A stretch of 64,000 nt of DNA from Coniferiporia sulphurascens (Eukaryota > Basidiomycota > Agaricomycetes > Hymenochaetales > Hymenochaetaceae): the NCBI GenBank assembly GCA_002794785.1, contig NBBA01000004.1, positions 682,001-746,000 of the forward strand, read 5' to 3'. The stretch's first letter is position 1; the number at the start of each line of letters is the position of its first letter. The notes beneath the pieces were generated by a model, which was not told the origin of the DNA, ran no database searches, and saw nothing but the letters and a program-made list of their open reading frames with translations. Both the position numbers and the translations under genes were made by a program. Below are positions 1 through 10,714 of the stretch, one piece after another.

Positions 1-1127
1 TTCTTGTGGGTCACTGTCGTAAAGCCAGCACCTGGAGCAGGTGCAGCCGGGTTGGGGTTGGAGGCAGTGGGTGGAGCTGGGGCAGCCACCACCTGGGTGT
101 AGGATGTTGGTGCCGCAGCAGTGGTGGCCTGGGGGGTGGTGGTAGGGGCCTGGGCCTTCTGGGCTGGTGGGGCACAGGGGGCGGGCTGGTTGACAAGGGT
201 TGAGACCTGTTGGGAAATGGAGGCAACCTCTGTGGAGAGCTGCTTAACAATGTTAGTCAGTGCAGCCACATCAGGTGAGATGTTAGCGGTTCCTGGGGTC
301 CTGGTCTGGGCAGAGGGTTGGGGGGTGGTGGCCGGGGTCCTTTGACGGGGGGGGCTGGGGTGAAGGGTGCTGGGAGGGAGGCTTCCGCTCCCTTCCTGGC
401 AAAGTTGTAGGCCATCTCCATGTTGCGGGAGACGATGTACTGGGGGTCCTTCTCATCCCTAATGACGCCAGCTATAGTTTGCTGAAGGTTCCAGAAGAGG
501 TTCCCTACAAACTGGGCGGTGGCCATGTTGGTCTCAGTGATGTTGGTGCGGAGGGTCTTCCGGTCGAAGTCCTCCAAGGCCCGGGAGATGGAGTACATGA
601 ACCCCGCTGTGTGTGGCTCGAACTGGTCTCGAGGGCAGGGGCAGGGGCGGGGGGTGTGTGGGGAGAGGCTCTCTGCGGAGCGCTTGTGGGTAAGCGGTGG
701 TGAGGGCGTGTGTGGGTTCTCGAGGATGTCCTCCATCCCACCGGGCTCGTTGGAGCTGGCCAGGGGGTTGGAGCCTTCGGATGGGGGGCGGCTGATGTGC
801 ACAAAAGACCGAGTAAACTCGGTGTTCGAGATGCCGATGACAGGGGATGGAGCGAGCCGGAGAGCGTCTGGGGATGACGCTGGGAGGCCTGGGTCGATTT
901 GGGCGGGGGTGGGGGTTGTGCCATGCATAGCAGCGGTGACGTTGCCGGCAGCCACCCAAGTGGCGGCGGCCCTGGCGGCCCTGTCGGCATCGGCGCTGGC
1001 CGATGAGGGAGGTGGGAGGGGTGGTCGAGTCGAACGTAGAGCATTTCTGTATCCACTGGGGTTTGACATGGGGGAGTTTTAGCTGCCCGCACTAGTCGAT
1101 GGTGGTGGTTACTGGTCAAGAAGGATG
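1..1127 (-). mobile_element. LINE-A 5' end with ORF1 N-terminal part (continues off left edge)
   Basis: Minus-strand LINE-A copy. Its complete 5' terminus is at 1127 (CATCCTTCTTGACC on the minus strand), followed by a ~58-nt 5' UTR and the ORF1 ATG at 1069. The rest of ORF1 and all of ORF2 would lie left of the window. The 5' end abuts an unrelated LINE-B ORF2 fragment (1128-1403), presumably its insertion target. The matching TSD would be outside the window, so insertion is inferred from the clean 5' end alone. Confidence 0.85.
257..1069 (-). pseudogene. LINE-A ORF1 (Gag-like) N-terminal fragment
   Basis: Open for 270 codons from the conserved start MSNPSGYRN. It is a proline/serine-rich, low-complexity N-terminus followed by a more conserved helical block (FMYSISRALEDFDRKTL, then FVGNLFWNLQQ and NMEMAYNFARKG). 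The frame is lost near position 257. The downstream sequence in another frame still resembles the VSTLVNQPAP segment of ORF1, so this is a frameshift rather than the natural end. LINE ORF1 proteins of this type bind RNA and form the RNP with ORF2. The zinc knuckles are off the left edge. The short start context and the identical start in the other LINE-A copies (2762, 35208) support the ATG. Confidence 0.8.
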
Positions 1128-1403
1128 AGGGTGGGTGGTTGTGCCACCTGCAGTGGGAGATCAGGCCATGTCTGTGCCGGTAAGCTGAGTCGAAGCTCAG
1201 CCAGTACCCCCTGTAGGGACCGGCGCAACAGAGGACCTGTGCCACCACAGTGAGCTCAGAGTGGGGGTGGTCAGTCGAGATGGTGAGGATCTTCCGTGGT
1301 CGACAAGTTGGGGGGCCTGAGACTGCCAAGTATTTGTTGGCTGTTGAGGCTAGGGGGTGGGCCAGCTGAAGGGACCATCGCTCGCTTAGGGTGCACGTCG
1401 CCG
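1128..1403 (-). mobile_element. LINE-B ORF2 fragment (post-RNase H region)
   Basis: Minus-strand piece coding for the stretch after RNase H (SERWSLQLAHPLAS to YRGYWLSFDSAYRHRHGLISHC). The wording matches LINE-B (SGPP variant) rather than LINE-A. It is cut on one side by the complete 5' end of the LINE-A at 1-1127 and on the other by a plus-strand LINE-A 3' end beginning at 1404. It is a remnant only; no TSD was found. Confidence 0.75.
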
Positions 1404-2077
1404 CTGGCCCGCACAGTCGACCACCCACATCCTTGGCAGCTGCAGCACCTTCCACTCATGGATACGACATGTATGGCCACCTCGGGACCCTCTTCCAGTC
1501 CACCACACAGAGTGGGCTGACAAACACCGACTCCTGGTTTTGCGCCGTTGGCTTAAGCTGACAGGGCATCTAAACCACCTTTCCGACCATGCCGCAGGCA
1601 CCATCAGGCTTGCATTTGCCATGATGGACCTTGACGGCCACCCCACTGATGAAGACATGGACCTGGACCTCCTAAGGGATTACATGTGTCATATGCTCAG
1701 ACCCAGAACCCAGGACTCGGACCCGGCCCTTTTGGAGCTATCAGGTATGACTCCTCCCTTTCCTTCTGCTTAATGCCTGCCTTTCGAATTCCTAACAATA
1801 CGCCCCGGCCGGCGCTCTCACCATCCCCTTCTCAATTCTAAACTTCCTACTTTGCCTGCCCTTGTCCGCTTGGCTAGTTCATAGCGATATGTACTCCTCC
1901 TTCACCCCTTTTCCTCCTTTTTCTCTAACCCAATAGGGGCTCTCCACACTTTGGTACCCTTAGGGGAGCAGAGCCCCCACCCAGTTTTGTGCGATGCACA
2001 ATGACAGGCACCTCTGTTGTTATGTAGTTAGGGCCCCCCCTTCAGGGGGGCAGCTTGTAATTATGTAATACTGCAGG

Positions 2078-2108
<31 letters not shown>
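1404..2108 (+). mobile_element. LINE-A 3' end: ORF2 C-terminus, 3' UTR and (TAA)n tail
   Basis: Plus-strand, 5'-truncated LINE-A. It codes for the end of ORF2 (the readable part from 1540 is MRRWLKLTGHLNHLSDHAAG; stop at 1771-1773 after LLELSGMTPPFPSA), followed by a ~310-nt 3' UTR with the paired GGGGCTCT/AGAGCCCC element and the C-run/G-run hairpin near 2031-2052. It ends in GGAATAATAATAA repeats and A7 at 2108. A frameshift lies between the ORF2 sequence at 1404-1530 and the ORF at 1540. No TSD is recognisable. Confidence 0.85.
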
Positions 2109-2703
2109 GGCCGTGGTACCACACTGGTGCTCCCCATGAAAGTACAGAGCGGACACAGGAGGTATACAGGCGGCGGAGGAGAAGGGCCGAGATTCCACGT
2201 TGGGTGTTGCCTAGGATGCAGAGGGCGGCGAGTGTGGACAGCCCCTTGGAGCACATGCACTCGACGTGGGGCTTGAAGGTCAGGCCTGGATCCCACCAAA
2301 TCCCGAGCCACCTAAGTGGATGGGAGGGTCGGATAAGGGTGTTGGGGTCGACCTGAACCCCAGCCATGTCCCAGCCGTCGTAGCTGGTTCACCGCCGAGG
2401 GGGGTGAAAGTGGAGGCACTCTGTCTTGGCAGCTTCGATGTTGAGACTGATGGTGCCGAAGAGGGTGTCGAGTTGTTGGTAGGCGTGGGCTAGGGTGCAG
2501 CAGTTGGACACCACTGAAGGACCTACACAAATGAGTAAGTGGTCGTCAACATATGCTAGGGTGGTGGTGCCGGCTTGTTGGAAGCGCCGGAGGACCACCC
2601 CCGCAAAAATAGTTGACAAGATGGGGGAGACTGGCGATCCCTGGGGGGTGCCAAGGTCAGGTTTGGGGGCGGTAGGGAGGGTGGTGCCATCAAAAGCAAC
2701 AGC
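2109..2703 (-). pseudogene. LINE-A ORF2 reverse-transcriptase fragment
   Basis: Minus-strand RT palm and thumb. It shows GTPQGSPVSPILSTIFAGV, the catalytic AYVDDHLLIC, the NIEAAKTECLHFHPP motif and then LRWLGIWWDPGL up to WYHG. The catalytic YVDD is intact, but a stop follows FHPPRR, so two frames are needed (2706-2389, then 2367-2110). Its upstream side is cut exactly where a complete plus-strand LINE 5' end starts (2704). Its downstream side is cut by the tail of the element ending at 2108. Confidence 0.85.
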
Positions 2704-2761
2704 CATCCTTCTTGACCAGTAACCACCACCATCAACTAGTGCAGGCAGCTAAAACTCCCCC
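2704..2761 (+). promoter_or_regulatory. LINE-A 5' UTR / conserved 5' terminus
   Basis: 58-nt leader between the element's first base and the ORF1 ATG. The block CATCCTTCTTG, then a variable part, then ACCACCACCATC is nearly identical at the start of LINE-B (13369) and of the leader modules (25223, 49791, 52814, 59861, 62961). LINEs of this kind usually carry an internal promoter at or just inside the 5' end, so this shared block is the likely initiator. That role is inferred from position and conservation. Confidence 0.55.
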
Positions 2762-4799
2762 ATGTCAAACCCCAGTGGATACAGGAATGCTCTACATTCG
2801 ACTCAACCACCCCTCCCATCTCCCTCATCGGCCAGCGCTGATACCGACAGGGCCGCCAGAGCCGCCGCCAACTGGGTGGCTGCTGGCAACATTGCCGCCG
2901 CCTTGCACAGCACGACCCCCGCCCCCGCCCAAATCGACCCAGGCCTCCCGGTGTCGTCTCCAGACACTCTCCGGCTCGCACCATCCCCGGTCATTGGTGT
3001 CTCGAACACAGAGTTCACTTACACCTTCACACACATCAGCCGTCCCCCATCAGTAGGCTCCAACCACCCAGCCGGCTCCAACGAGTCAGGCATGATGGAG
3101 GACATCCTCGAAAACCCGCACACTCCCTCACCACCGCTTACCCACAAGCGATCCGCAGAGAGCCTCTCCCCGCACACCCCCACCCCTGCCCTCGAGACCA
3201 GTTCGAGCCACACATGGCAGGCTTTATGTACTCCCTCTCCCGTGCCTTAGAGGACTTCGACCGGAAGACCCTCTGCACCAACATCACTGAGACCAACATG
3301 GCCACTGCCCAGTTTGTAGGGAACCTCTTCTGGAACCTTCAGCAAACTATAGCTGGCATCATTAGGGATGAGAAGGACCCCCAGTACATCGTCTCCCGCA
3401 ATATGGAGATGGCCTATAACTTTGCCAGGAAGGGGGCGGAAGCCTCCCTCCCAGCACCCTTCACCCCAGCCCCCCTCGTCAAAGGACCCCGGCCACCACC
3501 CCCCAACCCTCTGCCCAGACCAGGACCCCAGGAACCGCTAATGTCTCGCCCGATGTGGCCGAGCTGACTAACATTGTTAAGCAGCTCTCCACAGAGGTTG
3601 CCTCCATTTCCCAACAGGTCTCAACCCTTGTCAACCAGCCCGCCCCCCATGCCCTACTGGCCCAGAAGGCCCAGGCCCCCACCACCACCCCCCAGGCCAC
3701 CATTGCTGCGGCACCAACATCTTACGCCCAGGTGGCGGCTGCCCCAGCCCCACCCACCACCTCCAACCCCAACCCCATTGCACCAGCTTTGGGCACAGTC
3801 TTCACAACAGTGACCCACAAAAAGAAGAAAAAGCAACGCCAGGTCCCGCCCCCGCCCCTGGTCTATGCTAAGGACCCAACCTTGGTCCTCATCCCAGTGG
3901 TCGTACCCAAGACCGAACTACAGCTCCCAGCTATGCGCCTCACCACCACTGCCTGTGAGTTTTTCACTTCCCTCCCCACTGCTGACCAGGTCACGGTCTT
4001 GGCATCCTCCTTCAATGTGAAGGGAAACCTTGTGACCTCTTTTGCCAAGCGGCCCTCTTCCGCTTCACCAGCCATGGATATGATCATTGATTGTCACTCC
4101 ACAGTGTTTGCAGCCCACATGCGTGATAGGTGTTTATCCACGATGGCCGACCAAATCTCTGCCCGGTTCACCCTCACCCCCGTCCGTGTCCGCCTCTGGT
4201 CCACCCTCCACATCTCCATGGTGCCATGTGTGGACTACCTCTTCGGCCAGAACAGCCACACCATCTCCCCAAAGGCCCTAATGGCCGAAATCCAGAACAA
4301 CCCGTCACTCCATACCCTCGACTTTGTTGTCGACCCTCACTTTGCCACCACCGAAGACCACCTTCCGACCCTTCAGAAGTGCCCAGTGGCGTTCTCCTTC
4401 TCCAACCCCGACAGATCAATTCGTGCGCAGCTCCTCAAGCGCCCATGTGTTTGGCTGTTCAGCGCCTCCCTCTCCCTCTCCCTCTCTGTCCCTCCCTACC
4501 GCCCCAGCCTCACCCAGTGTGAATGCTGCCAGGGCCTAGGCCATGGGACGAAAGGCTGCCGTGCCCAGCCATGCTGCGCTGACTGCAGAGGGGGTCATCT
4601 AACCCACAACCATCGTAAGTCTTGCACATCCTGTGCCACCAAGGCCATCGAGGGCGACCACTGCCCTCACCCCTGCTATTGCACAAACTGCAAAGGTGAC
4701 CACCCCGCCACCCTCCCTCAATGTCCCAAGAAACAGCGTTATTGCCAGATTTTGGAGGCCGTTGAAGGGCCCGACGACGAAATCATGGAGGACCAATGA
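2762..4799 (+). pseudogene. LINE-A ORF1 (Gag-like zinc-knuckle protein), two frameshifts
   Basis: Nearly complete ORF1 readable in three frames: 2762-~3190 (MSNPSGYRN start), ~3190-~3535 (GFMYSLSRALEDFDRKTL) and ~3540-4799 (AELTNIVKQLSTEV to the stop). An Ala/Pro-rich linker precedes a conserved core (VRLWSTLHISMVPC, LDFVVDPHF). The C-terminus has a CX2CX4HX4C knuckle (CECCQGLGHGTKGC) followed by two further Cys/His groups (CCADCRGGH and CTNCKGDHPATLPQC). Such proteins bind the element RNA in the retrotransposition RNP. The stop TGA overlaps the ORF2 ATG as ATGA at 4796-4799. The two single-base shifts make this copy non-functional. Confidence 0.85.
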
Positions 4800-5507
4800 A
4801 TAGAGACATCTTTATTCTACAGTGGAATGCCGCCTGCTCCCTAGCCGCAGTCCATTCCCTTATTCCGATCCTGACCACTGACCCCGCCCCACCCACCATC
4901 ATTTTGATCCAGGAACCACCCTGGTATCAAATTGGCCTCCAGCCCTCACTCACCGAACTAACCGGCATACTGGTACTCAACATCCCATCTCTCCCAGGAT
5001 ATGTAGCAGTGCTTCCCCCAGCCACCCGGCCAAGGGTAGTTACGTACGTATCCCGAACCATTCCACCAACCGCCTGGTCAGTTGTAGGTGCCGCATCCTC
5101 CGGCACCGATGTCCTCACCATCAAAATCCGTTCACTCTGGACGATCCGCCTATGCAACTACTACGGCATGCATGCACTGGACCACACCACCGCCACCCCC
5201 CTCTACCCTGGTGAGTTGTTCCTTTTTACACTCCCACTGGCCTTAGCCTCCACTCTTCTCATGGTGGGCGACTTCAACCATCACCACCACTCATGGTCCG
5301 AACTCCTCGCCTCATGGCAGGAGGACTTGAGAGTGCAACCTCTCGACAACTTCTTCCGGGAGCATGGCCTCGTGCCAGCTCACCTACCAGACTCTGACTC
5401 TCAGCCCACCGACAATCGTCAGCAGTGCCCTATTGACATGATCTGGTCCCCCCCTGCTATAAACCCGGATTCAATCCTTGACTTGGGCACTTCAACCACC
5501 TCCATCC
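4796..5507 (+). pseudogene. LINE-A ORF2 endonuclease domain (interrupted)
   Basis: Starts at the ATG inside the ATGA overlap with ORF1. It encodes an AP-like endonuclease: ILQWNAACSL at the N-terminus, IQEPPWYQIG (catalytic Glu), a central GDFNHHHHSW block, and PIDMIWSPPAINPDS. The last motif (SDH) lies beyond the break, at about 13386 on the other side of the inserted LINE-B. The enzyme would nick target DNA to prime reverse transcription. The reading frame itself is open to the insertion point at 5507. Confidence 0.85.
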
Positions 5508-5840
5508 TTTTTTTTTTTTTTTTTTTTAAATTTATTATTCCTACTGAACTACATAATACACCTGCGGCCCCGAAGGGGCCACCTGTAAACTACCTAGCTA
5601 CTGAGGCGCCTGTCATTGCTCATCAAGTGAAACTGGGCGGGGTGCATGCCTTCCCAGGGAGGCCTAGTGTGCTTACGTGCCCAATTAAGGGGAAGGAGGA
5701 GTGAGGAAGAAGGAGGCATACATATTGCGACTGCTAGCAACCGAACCAAGTTTGAAACGAGATCAGGAAAAGAGAGTCCCTTAGAAGCGGAAAGGAGTGG
5801 CTGCAATTGCCATAGAAGAAACCAATGGGGAATCCGAAGG
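5508..5840 (-). promoter_or_regulatory. LINE-B 3' UTR and tail
   Basis: Downstream of the ORF2 stop (5845). On the minus strand it contains the hairpin GGTGGCCCC-TTC-GGGGCCGC (plus-strand 5571-5587) and the terminal GTAGGAATAATAAATTT followed by A-runs. LINE 3' ends of this type are bound by their own RT to start target-primed synthesis, so the hairpin plus GGAATAATAA end is the likely recognition element. That is inferred from its conservation in 38817-39100 and 59005-59175. Confidence 0.65.
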
Positions 5841-6582
5841 GCAGTCACAGGTCAGAGGGAAATGGGGGGAGCATACCTGAGAGCTCCAAAAGGGCTGGGT
5901 CCACGTCCTGAGTCCTGGATCCAAGCAACCTGCGCACGTAGCCCCGGAGGGTGTCCAAGTCGAGGTTGTTATTGGTGGGGAGTCCGTCCAGGTCCATGGC
6001 TGCAAAGGCGAGGCAAATCGCCCCAGCTGTGCGGTTGGACATCTGGTTGAGGTGGCCTGTCAGGTGTAGCCAGCGCCTTAGGACCAGGAGGTGGTTTTTG
6101 TCCGCCCATTCGGTGTGGTGGGCTGGGAGGGGGTTGCTCTTCGGCCAGACTCATTGTATCCAGGGCTCGAATGTTTCACATCTGCCTAGGACATGGGAGG
6201 TTGATTGAGCCGGCCAGGGTGGGTGGTTGTGCCATCTGCAGTGAGTGATCAGGCCATGTCTGTGTCAGTAGGCTGAGTCGAAGCTCAGCCAGTAGCCCCC
6301 ATAGGGACCGGCACGGCAGAGGACCTGTGCCACCGCAGTGAGCTCAGAGCGGGGGTGGTCGGTCAATATGGTGAGTAGTTTCCATGGACAACACATCGGG
6401 GGGCCTGAGACTGCCAAGTACTTGTTGGCGGTTGAGGCTAGGGGGCGGGCCAACTGGAGGGACCAACGTTCGCTAAGCATGCATGTCGCTGTTTCCTTCA
6501 GTGCGGAGATAGAGGGGGCAAGGGTCGATGGGGGAAGCTCCATGGCTAGCTTTGCCTCGGAGTCCACCCATTCATTTCCAGG

Positions 6583-6840
6583 TCTTAAAATCTACGCACT
6601 TTGTGGTAGACGATGAGGTGCAGTGGTGTAGTAGAGGCGAAGGTGGGTTATCAGCATAAACTGATGTATTTCTAGGGCGAGACCAGCTCCCCTTATATAC
6701 ACATTCCATGGGCTAGTACTACTATAACTATCTAGCTCCTGTATCATATGGCATTATCGTTGCGTTATCGTTCACTTAGTAAGGTGGATGTTCATATGAC
6801 CACGTACTATATTTATATTGTTCGTTATATTTATTTAATA
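6583..6840 (-). mobile_element. 258-bp solo-LTR-like element, copy 1
   Basis: AT-rich 258-bp insert in LINE-B RNase H, unlike the GC-rich surroundings. It is flanked by the 5-bp duplication CCAGG (6578-6582 and 6841-6845). It is collinear with 24185-24442, which is also exactly 258 bp with its own 5-bp duplication. In its own orientation it runs TATTAAATAAATATAA to GATTTTAAGA and has a TATATAA box at 6693-6699. Length, 5-bp duplication and an internal TATA box fit a solo LTR. The ends lack the usual TG/CA, so a small DNA element is an alternative. Confidence 0.7.
6693..6699 (-). promoter_or_regulatory. TATA box of LTR-like element copy 1
   Basis: TATATAA on the minus strand inside the 258-bp insert, followed downstream by GGGGAGCTGGTCTC. 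It is conserved with the plus-strand copy at 24326-24332. Its place about 150 bp into the element fits a U3 promoter. Confidence 0.5.
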
Positions 6841-9800
6841 CCAGGGATAGCCTCGTGGCCTGGGCACCATCAGAAGTGAATGGTCAGATTCAGGAAGGAG
6901 TCGAGGAGGGTCTCAACCCCCACCTTCCATAGAGGGAGGAGTTGTGCCCCCGAGGTTGAGGGCCAAGTGTGGAAGAGGCCTATGGCTGTCAGGGAGTCGG
7001 AGAGGAAGTAAATCTCCTGTATGTCTGATAGTAGGTGGTGGAGGTGGCATGCAGCCCAGCCTGGAGCAGTTGCCAGTGAGAAGATTTCAGCATCCGTTGC
7101 TGTTGTGCATGTGGGGGAGGCGAGGCGAATGGAGGTGATTTGGAGGTCGCCTTTCATGCCGCAGATAGCGGAGCCTGAGGTGTTACCGATACGAGAGCCG
7201 TCCGTAAACACCTGCAGGGAGGAGTCGGTGCAGAGAGCCTGGGCTTGGGTGATGTAGTGTTTGTGCACTTCTGCTGAGACTGGCTGTCTGGGGGCTGAAA
7301 AGACGATTCGGCCCTGAATGAAGGCAAGGGGGTCCGTCCAGGGGGGGTGTGTGTATGCTGGGATCCGTTGGACTCGGGGGATGCAGACCTGCAATGAAAG
7401 GGAGAAAGGCATGTTAGCATTAGGGTTAAACTTTTTCTGTCCAACATGATGGGGGGTGCACCAGAGGCATAAGGAGTGGGTAGTCTTTAAATACTCGAAA
7501 TATGCAAAGAAAGGGGGGGTGGAGCATAGGAAATTAGTAGAAAGGGGAGATGCACCTTTATAGATGCCCAATATCCAACGGCAGGCCATGTTCTGCATGG
7601 CTTGTAGTCGGTTGACTAGGGTTTTTTGGCAACGTCCATGATACCAGACTGGTGTGCCCCATGCTAGAACTGTGCGCATGCAGGCGGTATATAGTCAACG
7701 GAGGTGGATGGCTGAAAGACCTCTCTCGGTGTTGCCAAGAATGCGGAGGGCCGCCAGGGTTGAGAGACCCTTGGAGTGCATGCGCTCCACATGGGGTTTG
7801 AAAGTGAGGCCAGTGTCCCACCACATTCCTAGCCATCGCAGGGGGTTGGTGGGTCGGACCAAGGTGTCAGTGTCGATTTGTATTCCGGCAGTGTCCCAGT
7901 GGTGGTAGCCAGTTCGTTGCCTGGGCGGATGAAAGTGGAGGGCCTCCGTCTTCACTGGTTTGATGTTGAGACCAATTTGGTGGAAGAGGTGGTCCAGTTG
8001 TTGGTATGCGTTTGCTAAGGACTGGCAGTTAGCTGTTACCGATGTGCCTATGCAGGCGATGAGGTGATTGTCAACGTATGCTAGTAGTTGTGAGCCCCAC
8101 TGTTGAAAGTGGCGTATCACAATCCCTGCGAATATCGTTGATAGGATGGGTGACACTGGCGAGCCTTGTGGGGTGCCGAGGTCTGGTTTCGGTGCTGTTG
8201 GGAGGGTTGTATTGTCGAATGAGACGGCAACTTCCCTGTTTGTCATGAAGGAGAGACACCATGACACCATGTCTGGTGGGCATCCCATCTCCAAAAGCTG
8301 ATGGTGGAGTCATATTGGGTGTACCGAGTCGAAAAAGCCCTGAATGTCCACCGCAAGGATGGAGCACACCTGGCCCTTCTCATGGGCGCCCTCGACGATC
8401 TGTAAGAGGTGTTGGGCGGCGTCATAGACCGAGTGGCCCTGACATCCCCTGTATTGGTTCGGTGGCAGCCAGTCTTGTTGGTTAGCGAGATACTGGAGCT
8501 GGTTAGCGATCATCTTTTCAAGTAACTTGCCCAGGGTTTCCTCAAGGGTGATGGGGCAATAGGAGTGGGGGGAGAATGGGTCCTTCTTATTCGGCTTCCA
8601 GAGCATCATGACTTTTGCCATCTGCCAGCAGGCTGGGTGGTGCCCCAGTTGCAAGCAGTCATTGAAAAGTGCGAGTACCTCATTGGGGTAGGCGTCGACC
8701 ACCCATTTAAGGGGGCAGTACCCAATCCCTGAAGGGCCCGGAGCTGACAAGTTGGAGGTATCGGCCAGTGCGCCTGTAAGCTCAGAAAAGAGTAATGGTG
8801 GTGCAGCTGGGGTAGGGGGGGGCAGGGGGCCGAGGCCTGCAGCCAGGAGTGGGGGGGGTGGCGGGAAGAAAGTTGATCTGAAAAGCTCACCTTTTTCTTT
8901 GTCAGTCTGGGTGAAGGTGCCATCCGCACGTCTGAGTGAGGGGACCTGGGTTGGTCGGACGCCTAGGCCACATTTGGCCCATGACCAGATGTTAGAGGGG
9001 TCGGCCTCTGATGCCTGTTCCGAGTAGTATGTCTGTTTTGCTGCTTGCACCCCTCGTTTGAAGGAGCGCCTTGCTGCTGCTTTTGCGGTGGGTGTTTGGG
9101 TACTGTGTATTGTGTTCAGTAAGTCCCAGCAGTTGGACGACCACCAGGGGACTGCTGTTTTCGATGGAGACCGAATTTTGGTGAAGGGTTGGAGTGCGTC
9201 TGTCATGGCCTTGAGGACAGCACCTGCTTTTAGGTCAAGGGAGTTAGCATCCACAACTGTTAGGGCGAATGCTTCTGAGAGGGCTGGGAAGGCGCCTTCC
9301 ATCCAACTGTCCTTGTCCTCATTGCTGAGTTTTCGGGTGGTTGGGGTAGGGCAGGGCACTGATGTCGGGATGGACCACCTCAGGATGTGGTGGTCAGAGA
9401 GTGGTGATGGGTTGCTGGTGAAGGAGTCCATGACAGACTCTGGGTTGATTGATGGTGGGGCCCATACCATGTCGATAGGGCAGCATCGACGTCCCAGGAG
9501 GGGTCAGGTGTCGCAATCTGGTGGGTGGGCTGGTTCATGGCTGTTTGACCTGAAGAAGTCATCTAGAGGTTGTGCCCTGCGATTTTCTTCTTGGGTAATG
9601 TCGAGTTCCGACCATGAGTGGTGACGACAGTTGAAGTCGCCAGCCACTGTGAGGGTGGAGGCAAGTGCCGAGGGGAGAGAGCATAGGAAAGTCTCACCTG
9701 GGTACCCTAGTCTGGCTTCCGCCCGGTCAGGGGGCAACATACTGTAGTAGTTGCACACCCTGATCGGGAGGTTGCCTTGGATCTCCACCGTCATGACGTT

Positions 9801-10108
9801 GGTTCCACTTGAGGTGGGCCTGATGACTGACCATGAAGATTGGGGGAGGGTCCTTGAGATGTAGGTGACCACCCTTGGTCAGGTGGCAGGTGGGAGTACT
9901 GGTACGAATCTGGGGATAGTCGGCACACTGAATACCATGTCCCCTTCTGGGTTGGTGAGTGAGGGCTGTAGCCCGATTTGATACCACGGCGGCTCCTGGA
10001 TCAGAATCAGGTGGGGGGGAGAGGGTTCATTAGTTAGGATGGGGGTAAGTGAATGAATCGCTGCAAGTGAGTGGGCGGCGTTCCACTGGAGTACATGAAT
10101 TTGTGCAC

Positions 10109-10714
10109 TCATTGGTCCTCTTCCATGAAGGCGTCGGTGTCCTCTTCGACCTGGAGGGCTGAGTCGATGGCACAGAAGCGTTTCTTCTTCGGGCAGGTGG
10201 GAAGGGTTGCGGGGTGGTCGCCCTGGCAGTTAGCGCAGTGACGTGGGTGGGGGCAGGTGTCTCCTTCGACTGCATCATTTGCACAATATGTGCACGACTT
10301 ATGATGGTTGGCTGTCAAGTGCTGACCAGCACATTTGGCGCAACGTGCTTGGGCTTGGCAGCCCTTCTTTCCATGGCCGAGTCCTTGGCAGTGCTCACAT
10401 TGGGTGAGGCCGGGCCGGACTGGAGGGACCGAAAGGCGGAGGGATGATCCGAATAGGTAGACCCTGTTCCTCTTGAGGAGGCGTGCTCGGGTTTGCCCAT
10501 CTGGGTCAACGAAGGTGAAGGATACCGGGCATGCCGCCAAGAGAGGGAGCTTTTCCAGTACCGTCACGTAGTGTGGTGGCACCACAAAGTCGAGGTGCTT
10601 GAGGGAGGGGTTTTGGCGGACCTCTGTGAGGAGTGCCGCTTCGGTGATAGGGTGGGGGTTTTGTCCGAAGAAGACATCCCTGCAGGGCACCATGGAGATG
10701 TGTAGCATCGATCT
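10109..10714 (-). pseudogene. LINE-B ORF1, C-terminal part
   Basis: C-terminal third of ORF1, from SMLHISMVPCRDVFFGQNP to EEDQ and the stop. It includes the knuckle CEHCQGLGHGKKGC, then CAKCAGQH and CANCQGDHPATLPTC. The stop overlaps ORF2 as ATGA at 10109-10112. The upstream part of the same ORF resumes at 11881 beyond the inserted LINE-A; the interrupted motif is SRVRPRS-LHISMVPC. The frame is open here. Confidence 0.85.

Larger units (their letters stand above)
2704..5507 (+). mobile_element. LINE-A 5' half, interrupted by LINE-B (continues at 13370)
   Basis: Begins with a complete LINE 5' terminus (CATCCTTCTTGACCAGTAAC) and runs through ORF1 into the ORF2 endonuclease. At 5507 it is split by the minus-strand LINE-B 5508-13369. 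The target sequence aaccacctccatcc (5494-5507) is repeated as aaccacctccgtcc at 13370-13383, and the same ORF2 reading resumes there. So 2704-5507 plus 13370-14923 were one element. Its 3' part is cut again at 14924 by another LINE tail. Confidence 0.9.
5845..10112 (-). pseudogene. LINE-B ORF2 (EN-RT-RNase H), decayed
   Basis: Reads from the ATG at 10112 (MSAQIHVLQWNAAHSL) in several frames. Endonuclease: 10112-9879 and 9872-9504 (QEPPWYQIG, GDFNCRHHSW). EN-RT linker and RT fingers: 9470-8310 (DIQGFFDSVHPI then stop). RT palm: 8294-7695 (GTPQGSPVSPILS). RT connection and RNase H: 7679-6870 (FTDGSRIGN, TDAEIFSLA, FLSDSL). C-terminus: 6567-6265 and 6042-5845. The catalytic YVDD has become YVDN (AAT at 8067-8069, minus strand), a CpG-type transition that should abolish RT activity. 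The RNase H region is further split by a 258-bp insertion at 6583-6840. Confidence 0.88.

Noticed and set aside
1..350. Overlapping proline-, glycine- or tryptophan-rich ORFs on both strands
   Set aside because: They are shadow frames of GC-rich ORF1 linkers; only the frame carrying the conserved ORF1 blocks is supported by sister copies.
1128..2108. Apparent twin-primed LINE (inverted segment followed by contiguous 3' segment)
   Set aside because: The two pieces are nearly contiguous in ORF2 coordinates, but the minus part reads as LINE-B and the plus part as LINE-A, so they do not come from one RNA; no TSD is found.
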